Below are positions 8,207-18,500 of a stretch of 64,000 bases of DNA, piece by piece. A model generated the notes under the pieces. The model ran no database searches and had not been told where the DNA came from. It was given only the letters and a program-made list of their open reading frames with translations. Every line of letters starts with the position of its first letter. The stretch's first letter is position 1. This DNA comes from Asticcacaulis sp. AC466. GTDB taxonomy: Bacteria > Pseudomonadota > Alphaproteobacteria > Caulobacterales > Caulobacteraceae. Location: positions 276,915 through 340,914 of the forward strand of contig NZ_AWGE01000007.1 in assembly GCF_000495815.1 (NCBI RefSeq), given 5' to 3'. The position numbers were made by a program, and so were the translations under genes.

Positions 8207-9490
8207 TTAGCCAATATGGGTAAGCCCGCCCATATAGGGTTGGAGCGCTGACGGGATGGCGATGCGACCGGCCTCATCCTGGTAATTTTCCATGATCGCC
8301 ACAAGAGTCCGTCCAACAGCGAGGCCCGAACCATTGAGCGTATGAACGAAGCGCGTGCCTTTGTCGCCGGCCTTGCGCGTGCGGGCATCCATGCGGCGCG
8401 CCTGGAAGTCACCGCAGTTAGAGCAGGAAGAGATTTCGCGATAGGTGTTCTGCGACGGCAGCCACACTTCGAGATCGTAGGTCTTGCGCGCCCCGAAGCC
8501 CATATCGCCAGTACACAGCAACATGGTGCGGAAAGACAGATCGAGCTTTTTCAGGACAGCCTCAGCGCACGCCGTCATGCGGTCGTGCTCTTCACCCGAT
8601 TGCTCCGGTGTGGTGATCGAAACGAGTTCGACCTTTTGGAACTGATGTTGGCGGATCATTCCCTTGGTGTCACGACCAGCAGACCCGGCTTCGGCGCGGA
8701 AACAGTTGGTCAGGGCGGTGAGCCGCAACGGCAACTCTTCCTCAGCTGTGATCGCCTCACGAACCAGATTGGTCAGAGTCACTTCGGCGGTCGGGATCAG
8801 GTAACGGTCGTCCGTCGTCTTGAACAGATCTTCCTCGAACTTCGGCAACTGGCCGGTCCCAAACAAGGTTTCCGCGCGGACCAGAACCGGCGGATTGACC
8901 TCGGTGTAATCGTGCTCAAGCGTCTGAATATCCAGCATGAACTGGCCGATGGCGCGCTCCAGACGGGCCAACTGACCTTTCAGCACCACAAAGCGCGCGC
9001 CGGACATCTTGGCGGCGGCTTCAAAATCCATCAGGCCGAGCGCTTCACCGAGATCAGCGTGATCCTTGGCGGTAAAGGCGAGGATATTGGGCGCGCCATG
9101 TTTGCGCACCTCAACATTGCCCGCCTCGTCAGCGCCGTCCGGCACCTCATCGAGCGGCACATTGGGCAGTTCGGCCAGTTTGCTTTTCAAAGCTTCGCCA
9201 AACTCACGCTGCTTGGTTTCCTCAGATTCGATCGTGGTCTTCAGGCTCTCGACTTCAGCCATCAGGCCCTGGGCCTTGACCTCGTCCTTCTGGGCCTTAG
9301 CCTGACCGATCTGCTTAGAGACCTCGTTGCGGCGGCTTTGCGCGGCCTGAAACGCCGTCTGCGCGGCACGCAGGTCCGCATCCAAAGCCAGCAGCCCATC
9401 GACGTCCGACTGCGCCGTTTCGCGGCCACGGCGCGACCAGCCCTGAACGAAGTTCTGAGGGTTTTCGCGTAGAGCCTTGATATCGTGCAT
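8207..9490 (-). CDS. serS: Serine--tRNA ligase
   Basis: SerS charges tRNA-Ser, and tRNA-Sec where present, with serine. The 427-residue protein begins [14 protein letters not shown] and has the long N-terminal coiled-coil arm (about 25-105) that grips the tRNA variable arm. The class II catalytic core follows: motif 2 ([28 protein letters not shown]) near 270, and motif 3 ([19 protein letters not shown]) near 385. All expected motifs are present and length is normal. It lies upstream of surE-pcm and downstream of tatC, a common alphaproteobacterial order. Confidence 0.98.
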   Translation of the reverse strand: MHDIKALRENPQNFVQGWSRRGRETAQSDVDGLLALDADLRAAQTAFQAAQSRRNEVSKQIGQAKAQKDEVKAQGLMAEVESLKTTIESEETKQREFGEALKSKLAELPNVPLDEVPDGADEAGNVEVRKHGAPNILAFTAKDHADLGEALGLMDFEAAAKMSGARFVVLKGQLARLERAIGQFMLDIQTLEHDYTEVNPPVLVRAETLFGTGQLPKFEEDLFKTTDDRYLIPTAEVTLTNLVREAITAEEELPLRLTALTNCFRAEAGSAGRDTKGMIRQHQFQKVELVSITTPEQSGEEHDRMTACAEAVLKKLDLSFRTMLLCTGDMGFGARKTYDLEVWLPSQNTYREISSCSNCGDFQARRMDARTRKAGDKGTRFVHTLNGSGLAVGRTLVAIMENYQDEAGRIAIPSALQPYMGGLTHIG

Positions 9491-9650
9491 GGTCTTAGCC
9501 TCGATTTATATACCGTTCACATCGCCCACTGCCGGGCGACATATCGCCGATGGGGATAAGCTATTGTGGCAGGGAGGGTCAAGGGGCCTTGGCACCGCGA
9601 CGGTCCAGATACTACCGTCAAAGCCCTCGCCTTGCCTTATGGCAAACGCC

Positions 9651-10592
9651 TTATGCCGCCTTGCCCTTACGATTGAATTCGATAACCTTCACGCACAGGA
9701 TCGAAATTTCGTAAAGAAGGACGATGGGGATGGCCAACATGCACTGCGAAATCGGGTCCGGCGGAGTCACGATCGCGGCGACCACGACAATAGCCAGGAT
9801 GGCGTAACGACGGAACGATCCCAGCATCTTAGACGTCACAAGTCCCGTCAACCCGAGCAGGGTCAGGACGACCGGCAACTGAAAACACAGACCGAAGGCG
9901 ATCATCAGGGTTTCAATCAGTTCCAGATATTCCGACACCTTGGGCATGAACTGAACGACCACGCCGCCGGACGCAACCACCTGCTGATTCAACGAGAACC
10001 ACAACACCATCGGCAGCATGAGGAAATAGACCATCGCCATCCCGAGAAGGAAAAGAATCGGCGCGGCCAAAAGAAACGGCAGGAATGCCATGCGCTCGCG
10101 CCTATACAGGCCTGGCGCCACAAACCGATAAACCTGGAAGGCAAGTACCGGAAAGCTGACAATCACACCGCCGAACATGGCCAGCCGGAGGTTGGTAAAG
10201 AACACCTCAAGCGGCGCCGTGGCGATCAGCGGAATATCCTTGACGTTGGCAATCGTCTTCAACCCCAACAGGACACCGATCAAATCGAACGGGCCCGCGT
10301 GGCCATGCGCCTGCTGTTCTGTGTAGAGCGAGGACGCAACGGCCAGCGGACGCGTCAGAGCGGACAGAATATGATTGTGGAAGCAGTAACAGCCGATAAC
10401 ACAGGCGAGAAACGCCACAACCATGATGATGATGCGCGACCGCAACTCAATCAAATGGTCCATCAAAGGCGCACGCGAGGCCTCAATATCCAGTTCGTCC
10501 GGATCGGCGGTCACGTAGCCGCGCTTCGCCTTGTCCTCTATAATGGAGGTCTCGGCCGCCTTGGGGACCGGCAATTTGATTTCGTCGGTCAT
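9651..10592 (-). CDS. tatC: Sec-independent translocase subunit TatC
   Basis: TatC is the polytopic core of the twin-arginine export system and recognises the RR signal. The 313-residue product has the MDHLIELRSRI motif near residue 43, characteristic of TatC, and six membrane helices with the conserved VFFTNLRLAMFGG and FPVLAFQVYRF motifs after helix 2. An extra N-terminal stretch of about 40 residues precedes the first conserved motif, seen in other alphaproteobacteria. The start overlaps the tatB stop by four bases. Candidate Tat signals occur in this window (EipA, the lactonase). Confidence 0.97.
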   Translation of the reverse strand: MTDEIKLPVPKAAETSIIEDKAKRGYVTADPDELDIEASRAPLMDHLIELRSRIIIMVVAFLACVIGCYCFHNHILSALTRPLAVASSLYTEQQAHGHAGPFDLIGVLLGLKTIANVKDIPLIATAPLEVFFTNLRLAMFGGVIVSFPVLAFQVYRFVAPGLYRRERMAFLPFLLAAPILFLLGMAMVYFLMLPMVLWFSLNQQVVASGGVVVQFMPKVSEYLELIETLMIAFGLCFQLPVVLTLLGLTGLVTSKMLGSFRRYAILAIVVVAAIVTPPDPISQCMLAIPIVLLYEISILCVKVIEFNRKGKAA

Positions 10593-11260
10593 GTACCGCT
10601 TCTCTTGCTGCCGCTTGCTTTGGCGCCCGCCTTAGCGGCGCTGCGCGATGCGGTCTTTTTTTCCAGGGACGTATTCTGGGGCGTACTCTGGGGCGTATCC
10701 GGTGTCGAGTCGGCAGCGATGGCGGCTTTCGCCTTACGGGCAGGCTTGGGCTTGGGCGCCGCTTCCGGGGCAGTCTGCACTCCCGCAGCGACTTCGGCTA
10801 TCGCCTTGGGCTTACGAACGCGCTTCGGCTTCGTTGTCGCCTCATCGGCCGGCTTACCTTGCGGCGGAAGCCCCGCCATCTGCGGGTCCGACACTTCGGC
10901 GTGCGTCCCCAAATCGGCTGCATCGGGCGAAGCAATATCGGTCTGGCCAGAGTAATAATGGGTGCCCGGATTGATGCTGTTATTGATATCGCTTTCGATG
11001 GCCTTCATTTGATGCGTCATATCATCCAGACCGGATATTCGTCCGGACCTAAGCGCATCGACTTCCTTGCGCAGGTCATCAAGTTCGCTCTGTCGCGCCA
11101 TGTCGTCGAAGGACGTCCGGAAATCGTCGGCCATCCGGCGCATCTTGCCGACAAACCGGCCAAGCTGGCGCAGAAGCTTGGGCAGGTCTTTCGGACCCAC
11201 CACGACCAACGCCACGACAGCAATAAGGATGAGCTCACCGCCCCCGATACCGGGCACCAT
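10589..11260 (-). CDS. tatB: Sec-independent translocase subunit TatB
   Basis: TatB works with TatC as the signal-peptide receptor. The 223-residue protein begins MVPGIGGGELILIAVVALVVVGP, one membrane helix followed by the GPKDLPKLLRQLGR amphipathic helix of the TatA/B fold. The acidic residue in the GGGEL segment favours TatB over TatA. A long Lys/Ala/Pro-rich tail from about residue 120 is typical of alphaproteobacterial TatB and looks disordered. It overlaps tatC by four bases and lies 66 bases after tatA. Confidence 0.95.
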   Translation of the reverse strand: MVPGIGGGELILIAVVALVVVGPKDLPKLLRQLGRFVGKMRRMADDFRTSFDDMARQSELDDLRKEVDALRSGRISGLDDMTHQMKAIESDINNSINPGTHYYSGQTDIASPDAADLGTHAEVSDPQMAGLPPQGKPADEATTKPKRVRKPKAIAEVAAGVQTAPEAAPKPKPARKAKAAIAADSTPDTPQSTPQNTSLEKKTASRSAAKAGAKASGSKRSGT

Positions 11261-11326
11261 GTGAAAGACTTTCTCTTAGAATTCTGAGGCCTGCATCACG
11301 CGTGATGCCCTAAGCCGTGAGGAAAC

Positions 11327-11512
11327 TCAAGCCTTGGGCTCGTCTTCGGCCTTTTTGGTCTTCACCTCGTCTTCGTCGTCCTTCAGGCCGTTCTTGAACG
11401 CCTTGATGCCTTTGGCCGCGTCGCCCATAAGCCCGGACAGCTTACCGCCGCCGAACAAAACCAGGACCAAGACCCCGACAATCAACCAGTGCCATATACT
11501 TAAGCTACCCAT
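11327..11512 (-). CDS. tatA: Sec-independent translocase subunit TatA
   Basis: TatA forms the oligomer that lets folded proteins cross. The 61-residue product has the classic layout: a single helix ([18 protein letters not shown]), a hinge of glycines, then an amphipathic helix with [13 protein letters not shown], then an acidic DEDEV tail. The FGGGKL motif is the usual TatA FG hinge. It is the first gene of tatABC here, 151 bases beyond the scpB stop. Confidence 0.97.
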   Translation of the reverse strand: MGSLSIWHWLIVGVLVLVLFGGGKLSGLMGDAAKGIKAFKNGLKDDEDEVKTKKAEDEPKA

Positions 11513-11663
11513 TTTAATCTCCTTAAACCTGCTGCCCCCGCCTTAAAGATGGTGGCGCAGGTCCCAAATGTCAGTCCATACGGACAGATTTACGTCCTTA
11601 TAGTCGCAGAGCGTCCCATCGCGAAAGTCTTTTTTCCACGACATCCCGACACATCCTGGTCAT

Positions 11664-12305
11664 TCAGTCTTTCTCAAAAAAATCCTGCGCGAACTCGGTC
11701 TCTTCCATTTCTTCCAGTAGCAGCGGGTCCTCCGTCGTCTGCCCATTGGACGGATCGGGCACCATGAAATCGGCAGGCACATTTATATCCAGCAGACCAG
11801 CGGCGCGCATCTCCGCTGCACCCGGCAGGTCGGCCAGGGAGGGTAGCGAAAACTGCTCAAGAAAATAGTCCGTAGTGCCATATGTCACCGGCCGCCCCGG
11901 TGTCCGGCGACGCCCCCGCAACTTGATGAGATTCATTTCATGCAACACATCAAGCGTGCCGCGCGACAGCCCCACCCCGCGCACGGATTCGATTTCCGCG
12001 CGCGTCACCGGCTGATGGTAGGCGATAATGGCCAGGGTCTCCAGCGCGGCCTTGGACAGCCGGCGCGGCTCCTCACGTTCCTCGACCATCAGATAGGCCA
12101 GGTCCGGCGCGGTCCGAAACTGCCAACGATCATTGATGATCTCCAGCGACACGCCTCGCCCGGAATAGCGGGCCCGCAAGGCAGCCAGCGCCTTGCCCAC
12201 CTCGGCGCCTTCGGGCAGACGGTAAGCGATTTCCGACGCCGACAACGGACCGTCGGCGGCGAACAGCAGGGCTTCGATGGCCCGTTCCAGGGTTTCAGGC
12301 GTCAT
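11664..12305 (-). CDS. scpB: Segregation and condensation protein B
   Basis: ScpB, with the kleisin ScpA and SMC, forms the complex that compacts and separates chromosomes. The 213-residue protein contains two winged-helix domains. Typical motifs are ALLFAADGPLSASEIA near the start, and LAIIAYHQPVTRAEIESVRGVGLSRGTLDVL at about 90-120. A variable acidic tail ends in EETEFAQDFFEKD. It overlaps the scpA end by 11 bases, consistent with coupled translation of the two partners. Confidence 0.95.
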   Translation of the reverse strand: MTPETLERAIEALLFAADGPLSASEIAYRLPEGAEVGKALAALRARYSGRGVSLEIINDRWQFRTAPDLAYLMVEEREEPRRLSKAALETLAIIAYHQPVTRAEIESVRGVGLSRGTLDVLHEMNLIKLRGRRRTPGRPVTYGTTDYFLEQFSLPSLADLPGAAEMRAAGLLDINVPADFMVPDPSNGQTTEDPLLLEEMEETEFAQDFFEKD

Positions 12306-13176
12306 TGGACGCTCCGTCGCTCTTGTTGATCAGGGCCTGACGTTTGCGCATGTAGAGGGTTTCGAACGTGGCCAGTTGTTGAAGTTGCAGATGCCCTTCC
12401 TTGGCCAATTCTAGCGAAGCCGAAAGGGTCGAGGCGACATAGGACACGCGACGCGGCCCACCGGCGCTGCGCGGCTGCGGCGCTACCTCGTCCAGAGCCG
12501 TCCAATTATTGAGCTTCGGCAACTGTGCCCGCAAATTGTCGCGCGCGTCTTCCAGCGAATAGGCTTCGATCCGGCGCGTCGGATCGTAATGACGTTCCAG
12601 TTCGCGGCGACGCTGCGTCACATAGGCACTCATCAGGTCGAACACATTGGCCTCGATGCGCGAAGATGGGATAATCAGGCGGGCTTCCGGGTCGCCCCGC
12701 GCAAACACATCGCGACGCAGTTGCGGGCGCGACGTCAGCGCCTCCACCGCCTTGCGCATGGCCTCCAGCTTTTTCAGGCGGTAGGCCAGAGACAGGGCCA
12801 ACTCTTCCGGCGCCGGTTCGTTGGTCGCCTTGCGTTCAGTTTTCGGTAACAGCAGGCGCGATTTGAGATAGGCGAGCCAAGACGCCATCACCAGATAGTC
12901 GGCAGCCAGGGCAAAGCGCAGGCGGCGCGCTTCCTGTATAAAGGTCAGATATTGTTCCGCCAGGCGCGTAATTGAAATCTTCAGAAGGTCAACTTTTTGC
13001 TGGCGCGCCAGGGCCAGAAGCACATGCAGCGGCCCTTCATAGCCATCAAGATCAAGGATCAGCGCCTCATCGCTGGCAATCTCCTCGGCGACCTCGGGAC
13101 CGGGACCGTCGAAATCGAGACGCCTTTGCAGCACATCGTTTTCGAACCCTTTGGGGGCGGTGTCCCGCGTGCTCAT
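12295..13176 (-). CDS. scpA: Segregation and condensation protein A (kleisin)
   Basis: ScpA is the kleisin that bridges the SMC heads. The 293-residue product has the N-terminal kleisin motif LDLDGYEGPLHVLLALARQQKVDLLKISI at about 40-68, which contacts the SMC neck. The LAADYLVMASWLAYLKSRLLLP segment follows at about 88-109 and a C-terminal winged-helix part completes it. It overlaps nagZ by four bases upstream and scpB by 11 downstream. The nagZ-scpA-scpB-tat order is common in alphaproteobacteria. Confidence 0.95.
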   Translation of the reverse strand: MSTRDTAPKGFENDVLQRRLDFDGPGPEVAEEIASDEALILDLDGYEGPLHVLLALARQQKVDLLKISITRLAEQYLTFIQEARRLRFALAADYLVMASWLAYLKSRLLLPKTERKATNEPAPEELALSLAYRLKKLEAMRKAVEALTSRPQLRRDVFARGDPEARLIIPSSRIEANVFDLMSAYVTQRRRELERHYDPTRRIEAYSLEDARDNLRAQLPKLNNWTALDEVAPQPRSAGGPRRVSYVASTLSASLELAKEGHLQLQQLATFETLYMRKRQALINKSDGASNDA

Positions 13177-14276
13177 CTCGACCCCTGCGCCGTCACCGGC
13201 TCAGCCGTCGCCTGACGTTCCATAGCCTGACCTTCGGTGGGATCACGGTGCAACTCTGCAATGTTACCACGCGCCAAAACGCCATCGAAGCGCGCCCGTG
13301 CCTCGACGACATCCAACGGTTCGGGCGTCTTCAATATACGGGTCAATGCGGCCTTTGCCCGGCGAAGGGCTTCACCTTTCAGCTTCGGCGTTTCATTCAG
13401 GACCTGCCTCATCTGGTCCATTTGGCCGTTACAATGCAGCAGCACGTCACAACCCGCCCGCAAGGATGCCTTTGCCCGCTTGTTCAACGCACCGGACAGG
13501 GCGTTCATCGACAGATCGTCGGTAACTAAAAGGCCGTCGAAACCGATGACGTCGCGCACCAGCTTAAGGCATTTCCGTGACGTTGTTCCCGGGTTACGCC
13601 GGTCTATCGCCGTGTATAGGACATGGGCAGTCATAGCGATCGGCATATCGGCATTGACCTGGAACGGGTAGAAATCGACAGCCATAAGATCGTCAAGAGA
13701 GCTATCGACACGCGGCAGGTCGTTGTGCGAATCGGCCCCTGCCCGTCCATGCCCAGGAATATGCTTGATGACCGGCAGAACCCCGCCCGCCAGCAGACCT
13801 TCGGCGCAGGCCCGGCCCATGACGGCAACATCCTGAGCCGTGGGCGCGTAGGCGCGGTCACCGACAACATCGTGCGCGCCGGCTTGCGGAACATCGAGTA
13901 CGGGCGCGCAGTCAACATTGATCCCCAATGCGCGCAGGTCATGCGCCATAAGGCGTGCGCCGAGGCGGATTATCTCCCGCTGCTCCAATGAATCGTTACT
14001 GACTTCGCCGAACCGTGACGCTGGCGGATAGTCCGGCCAATGCGGCGGCCGCAAACGGCGCACGCGGCCACCTTCCTGGTCGATCAGAACAAGCGCGTCA
14101 TGCCCCACCAGGGCTTTCAGTGACGCCACAAGCGCCTTGACCTGATCCGGCGTCTCGATATTACGGCGAAACAGTATGAAGCCGAGGGGCTGAGCATCGG
14201 CGAAAAACCGCGCCTCTTCCGCCGTCAACTTCGTACCGCCCAAACCGAAAATACAGGCGCCGATTCCCCTGGCCAT
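13173..14276 (-). CDS. nagZ: Beta-N-acetylhexosaminidase (peptidoglycan recycling)
   Basis: NagZ, a GH3 enzyme, removes N-acetylglucosamine from muropeptides in the cytoplasm during wall recycling. The 367-residue protein keeps the family loop KHIPGHGRAGADSHNDLP near residue 165, which carries the Asp-His catalytic dyad. It also has the substrate-contact motif DQEGGRVRRL near 65 and VTDDLSMNA near 255, where the catalytic Asp nucleophile lies. A 30-residue C-terminal extension with no motif follows the core. Start and upstream stop overlap as TAATG, linking it to the SPOR gene. Confidence 0.94.
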   Translation of the reverse strand: MARGIGACIFGLGGTKLTAEEARFFADAQPLGFILFRRNIETPDQVKALVASLKALVGHDALVLIDQEGGRVRRLRPPHWPDYPPASRFGEVSNDSLEQREIIRLGARLMAHDLRALGINVDCAPVLDVPQAGAHDVVGDRAYAPTAQDVAVMGRACAEGLLAGGVLPVIKHIPGHGRAGADSHNDLPRVDSSLDDLMAVDFYPFQVNADMPIAMTAHVLYTAIDRRNPGTTSRKCLKLVRDVIGFDGLLVTDDLSMNALSGALNKRAKASLRAGCDVLLHCNGQMDQMRQVLNETPKLKGEALRRAKAALTRILKTPEPLDVVEARARFDGVLARGNIAELHRDPTEGQAMERQATAEPVTAQGSR

Positions 14277-15049
14277 TATTTTACGATGCAGTCATGCCCG
14301 GCTGCCTTGAGCGCCGAACAGAAGGACTTGGCCTTTTCAGATGTCAGACCCGTGAATGCCGTGCGATAAAAGGTGCCGTTAGGCGTTGTAACTTTTTCGA
14401 TCTTCTTGCCGGCGCCGCCGACGAAGAGACCATAGGATGAAGCCACCTTAGCATATTCGCTGTTGGCGATATCGGTCGAGGTGAAGGCGCCGATCTGCAC
14501 CGACGCACCGCCGGCCGCGCTGGTCAGCTTGAGCGGAGGAGTCGACGACGACGTAGCGGCAGCGGCGGGCGCGGCCGAAGAAACGGACGACGTAGAGGTA
14601 GACGAAGGTGCCGGGGCCGCGCTGGTCGCCGTCAGGGCGCTATCGCTCGCCTGTGACGGTAGCGGTCCGGTGATCGGCGCGACAGGCGCTGGGGCAACAT
14701 CAACAGTCGGCGCCGGACGTTGACCCGGCACTTCTGACCCTGGCGTAAAGGTGGCAACACTTGCGTCGTTCATATCCTGATCGGTCAGCGGCTTAGCGTC
14801 CTGAACCTGACCTTCCTTGATATCTCCAATCGAATCACCGACTTCCGGTGCGATCTTGCCATGTTTATTCAGGCCCGAATTATACAGAATGACCACGACA
14901 AGCAGAAGAACGACAAGACAGATACCGCTCACGATAAGGGTCACCGGCGCCTGGTCGCGCGAAGACGGCGTCCGGCGCGGTTCGTAACTCAGATTGTCTT
15001 CGGTCGGTGGCGAATAGGTGCCGCGATCTTCCCGGTCAAAGTCTGACAT
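14276..15049 (-). CDS. SPOR-domain membrane protein
   Basis: SPOR domains bind denuded peptidoglycan at division sites. Starting at the ATG at 15049 (GGGGAAG site upstream; a GTG at 15079 is possible), the 257-residue product has an acidic cytoplasmic N-terminus and one membrane helix (VTLIVSGICLVVLLLVVVIL, about 36-55). A long Pro/Ala/Ser linker rich in TSSV repeats follows, then a C-terminal SPOR domain (about 185-257) beginning GGASVQIGAFTS and ending CSALKAAGHDCIVK. Gene order SPOR-nagZ-scpAB fits a cell-wall and division cluster. The linker is low-complexity. Confidence 0.88.
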   Translation of the reverse strand: MSDFDREDRGTYSPPTEDNLSYEPRRTPSSRDQAPVTLIVSGICLVVLLLVVVILYNSGLNKHGKIAPEVGDSIGDIKEGQVQDAKPLTDQDMNDASVATFTPGSEVPGQRPAPTVDVAPAPVAPITGPLPSQASDSALTATSAAPAPSSTSTSSVSSAAPAAAATSSSTPPLKLTSAAGGASVQIGAFTSTDIANSEYAKVASSYGLFVGGAGKKIEKVTTPNGTFYRTAFTGLTSEKAKSFCSALKAAGHDCIVK

Positions 15050-15295
15050 GGTGAACTTCCCCAAACCCGGCGTCCTCACACCGGAAAAACAAACATAATT
15101 CTGATTCCGGCGCGGGTGTCCCGCAGAATCGGACGCGAACTATAGAGGGTACAGGACGATTTTGGCACCCCTGTGGCCAAAAATGTCCGCAAGTGGCGTG
15201 CTGCACCATCAGACGTCGCCTTGGGCTATTGCCCCTTTATTCCAGGCTTCTTATCTAGATATCGGTCTCAATGCGGCCCACAAGGAGAAAATGCT

Positions 15296-15553
15296 ATGAC
15301 GAGTGTCACGGATAATGCTGCCGAAAGCCAGTTCGAATTGAATATCGACGGCCATATCGCCCATGCCGATTACCGGATAGCCGGCGACACTTTGTATATC
15401 GACTATGTTGAAGCGCCCCCTGCGCTGCGCGGTACGGGCGCCGCCGGACGCCTTATGGAGGGGGTGATGCAGGCGGCGGCAGAGCGTCATCTGTCCGTCG
15501 TGCCAATCTGTGGCTATGCCGCGGCGTGGATGCGCCGGCACCGCACGCTCTGA
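15296..15553 (+). CDS. Small GNAT-family N-acetyltransferase (YjdJ/COG2388 type)
   Basis: Proteins of this family are short acetyltransferase-like domains of unknown substrate. The 85-residue product shows the family pattern: a beta-strand pair (ADYRIAGDTLYIDYVEAP), the acetyl-CoA loop-like motif ALRGTGAAGRLMEGVM (about 44-59), and a C-terminal VPICGYAAAWM segment. The ATG at 15296 has a strong CAAGGAG site 8-12 bases before it, so it is preferred to earlier in-frame starts. It stands alone, convergent to the long gene at 15572. Confidence 0.85.
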   Translation: MTSVTDNAAESQFELNIDGHIAHADYRIAGDTLYIDYVEAPPALRGTGAAGRLMEGVMQAAAERHLSVVPICGYAAAWMRRHRTL

Positions 15554-15571
15554 CGCCTCCGCATCGGCGTC

Positions 15572-18500
15572 TTAGCCGCCGCCGAGCAGGCGTTGCAGAC
15601 CAGCCTGATAGTTGGCAATCTGTGCGGTCAAATACGCCGGCGCAACGCCGGCGCCGCTACCCGATGTCGTGGTTTTTGACGGCTGCGGATCACCGTATTT
15701 CAGGTACGAATAGACCTTTTGCACATTGCTCATGGTCGCCTGAAGCGACTTTATCGCATTGGCGATATTCTGCGTCGAATTAAGATTGAGCGAGCTGTCG
15801 AAGCTCAAGCCCATTTCCTTTTGCGACGTCAGGTAATTAGACGACGTGGGGTCCATCGTCTGGCCGGCCGCATTGCTGACGAGGCCCGCTGGCAGCCCAA
15901 GCCCCTTTAGGGCATCCTTCCCGGCCGGGCCACTGACGAACTCCATAGAGCTGGAGCCATCGGCGGGCTTGATGTCGAGTTGATCCTGCTGTTTGCCCAA
16001 AACCTTCTGCACCGTAACCGTCAACTGATAGCCCGAAGCGCGTTCAATCTTGGTCGCCAGAGACGCCATGGTATCGTCGGCGCTGATCGTGATGGTCTTT
16101 TTGGCCCCGCTGTTCGGGTCAACCATATAGAACATGTCCCCAGCCCGGGTACTGCTATTGGAAACGATAGTATTCGAGTCAGTCTGCTGCACAGTTCCGA
16201 GAGGCAAACCCAGCTTGTCGAGCGCGCTGGACGAATTTTGCGAAACGGCGATGGCGTTGGGTGCAACCTGGCCGTCGGCACCGCTGTAGCGTGTCTGGTA
16301 TTCCACCTGGCCTGTATCGACGTTCAGCCGCGCCAGGTAGGCGTCTTCGCTGCCGATCTTTGTCGTGCCGGCGATGGCCCCGTTCGTCTGGCCGGAAATC
16401 CATGCCTTGCCGTCCATGAACTGAACCTGCGCATTTTTCTCGGTCCCGGTTCCGCCATAAAAGGCCACCTTATCCTGACCTGTATTGGTGAGATTGGCGT
16501 CAACCGACAGGGCGAAAGCGTCGAAGCCGCCGGAATAGGTGCTTGTAACCGTACCTGTTTTCAGCAGATCGGGCGATCCGCTGCTGCCCCCCAGGTAGAC
16601 CTTGCCGTCGTAGACCGAAATGCCGCTGATATTGCCGCCGCCTATCCCCCCGAGATTGCGCGTATCGGTCAGCACGGCTTTGCCGGACGAGATGTCGTAG
16701 GACGACAGCACCGCAGCATTGTTTTGCATACTAGCGACATAGAGGGTTGTCCCATTGACAGCCAATTGCGCCGTCTGATCGGTTTGCGGTGTGCCCGTTT
16801 GTCGAGTGAACAGACTCTTGCCCTGGGCTGAGAACCCCATGACATAACCATCCCAGCCACCATCAGAACCGGAAGCGCCCGGCATGGTCGACTGGGTCTT
16901 GCCACCGACATAGACCGAGCCGTCGGCGCCAAAGGCGACTGACGTCGCCTGATCCGCCGCCGTTGCCCCGCGCCGCTGTGTCCACTGCTCGTTACCGTTG
17001 GCGTCGAACACCGTCACGAAGCTGTCGGTCGTTGTCGGACTTTGGCCGCTCAGCGCCGACGTGCTGGCTGCGACGCCCGTGCTCACTGGCAAGCCTATCG
17101 CATTGGTCTTGGTGGTCGGATTGTTGATGTTGAGCGCCCCGGTCACGGAACCGGCTACGGCAACCTTGCCGTCGGCTGAGACACTCAAGGCATAGCCCGA
17201 AGCGCTGTCCGAGGCACCGAGTGTCCGGGTATAGACTATCTTGCCTGCGGAATCGTACTTCATCAGGGCCACATCCTGCGTCCCCTTGATAGTCTGGCCG
17301 GAGGTGGTGGCGTCCACGTTAGCGAGCACGTAGACCGAACCATCGGGGCCAGCCGCCGTCGCCAGGGCGTTCTGGGTTATGGCATTGGTGGACTTCGTAT
17401 CGCCGAGCGTCACATTGGCAACGCTGCTCGGTAGATTGGTCTGCTCCGACTCGCCTGCGACATAATAGGTGTCGCCGATCTTTGAGACGGGATCTGCCGG
17501 AGTTCCACTCGTGTTGGAAATATCGGTCTGGAATTTCAGCAATTGGGAGGTAACGTCTGTCGTCGCGGTTGGCGTAGCGGAAGACGTGGTTGAGGCTGTG
17601 GCGCTCGTGCTGGTCGCTGTTGGCGTCTTGGTCGGGTCGCCTGTCGATTGGGCGACATAGACAGAATCGGCGGTGTCTTGGGCGCTGAACGTCATGGTCT
17701 CGAAAGAAGCGCCGTTTATTTGCAGGCCGTAGGACGGCTGCCCAGGGGAAATCGTCACCGTATTGCCGCCGACGGTTTCAGTCTCGGGCACAGCCGGAGT
17801 CGTATGGATGGCAAAACGCGTATCAAGCCCCGCAGCCTTCAACTTACCGTTCAGATAAGCCGTGACATTCGACATACTGCGCGTCTGGGTGCCCATTTCG
17901 GACAGGTCGAAATTGACGGCTATCGGCGTGGCTGTGCCGGTTCTCTTTACGCTGACCGAAAATTGAACATTGCCTTCGAAAGCCTTGACCGCGTCCGAGG
18001 TAGAACCCTGATGGATATTCTGCGCGACATAGGTGCTGTTTGTGCGAGCTGCGCCAACGCTATTTTGAAGATCCTGAGTAAGCGTGCCTTCTGTCAGATT
18101 GACGTGGTCATATTTCGTGCCAGACAGATAGGTCTCAACCTCGCTCATGCCTGCTGTGAAACGGCTCTGATACAACGCCAGTTGATTGGGTGAGACAGTC
18201 TTGGAGGCTGCGGCGGTGGCTATGCCTTCAAGCGCGTTAAGCCCCTGGTAGAGCGTAAAGAGCTTGGTATAGTCGGGCGATGATCCAACTACGTCCGACG
18301 TCATCTGGTTCGGATTGATAAAGTTCTGCCCCTGCATGACCGCGCTCACCAGGTCACTTTCCTGCGGTGCGGTGCTCGCGCCGGACCAAGGCGCCACGGG
18401 CGCATCGCCAGAGCCGGTGGGCGAGGTAGTCTTGGTTGAAGTATCCGTCACACCAGCGTTAGCTGTGCCGGTTGCCGACGTGCCATCCGAGGGCGTTATA

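Noticed and set aside
8342..9472. 376-codon plus-strand frame opposite serS
   Set aside because: Antisense shadow of serS; sequence is a complement of the seryl-tRNA synthetase codons.
9477..10955. Long plus-strand open frame of 492 codons opposite tatC/tatB
   Set aside because: It lies antisense to clearly conserved tatC and tatB; its translation has no recognisable motifs, only the high GC that keeps antisense frames open.
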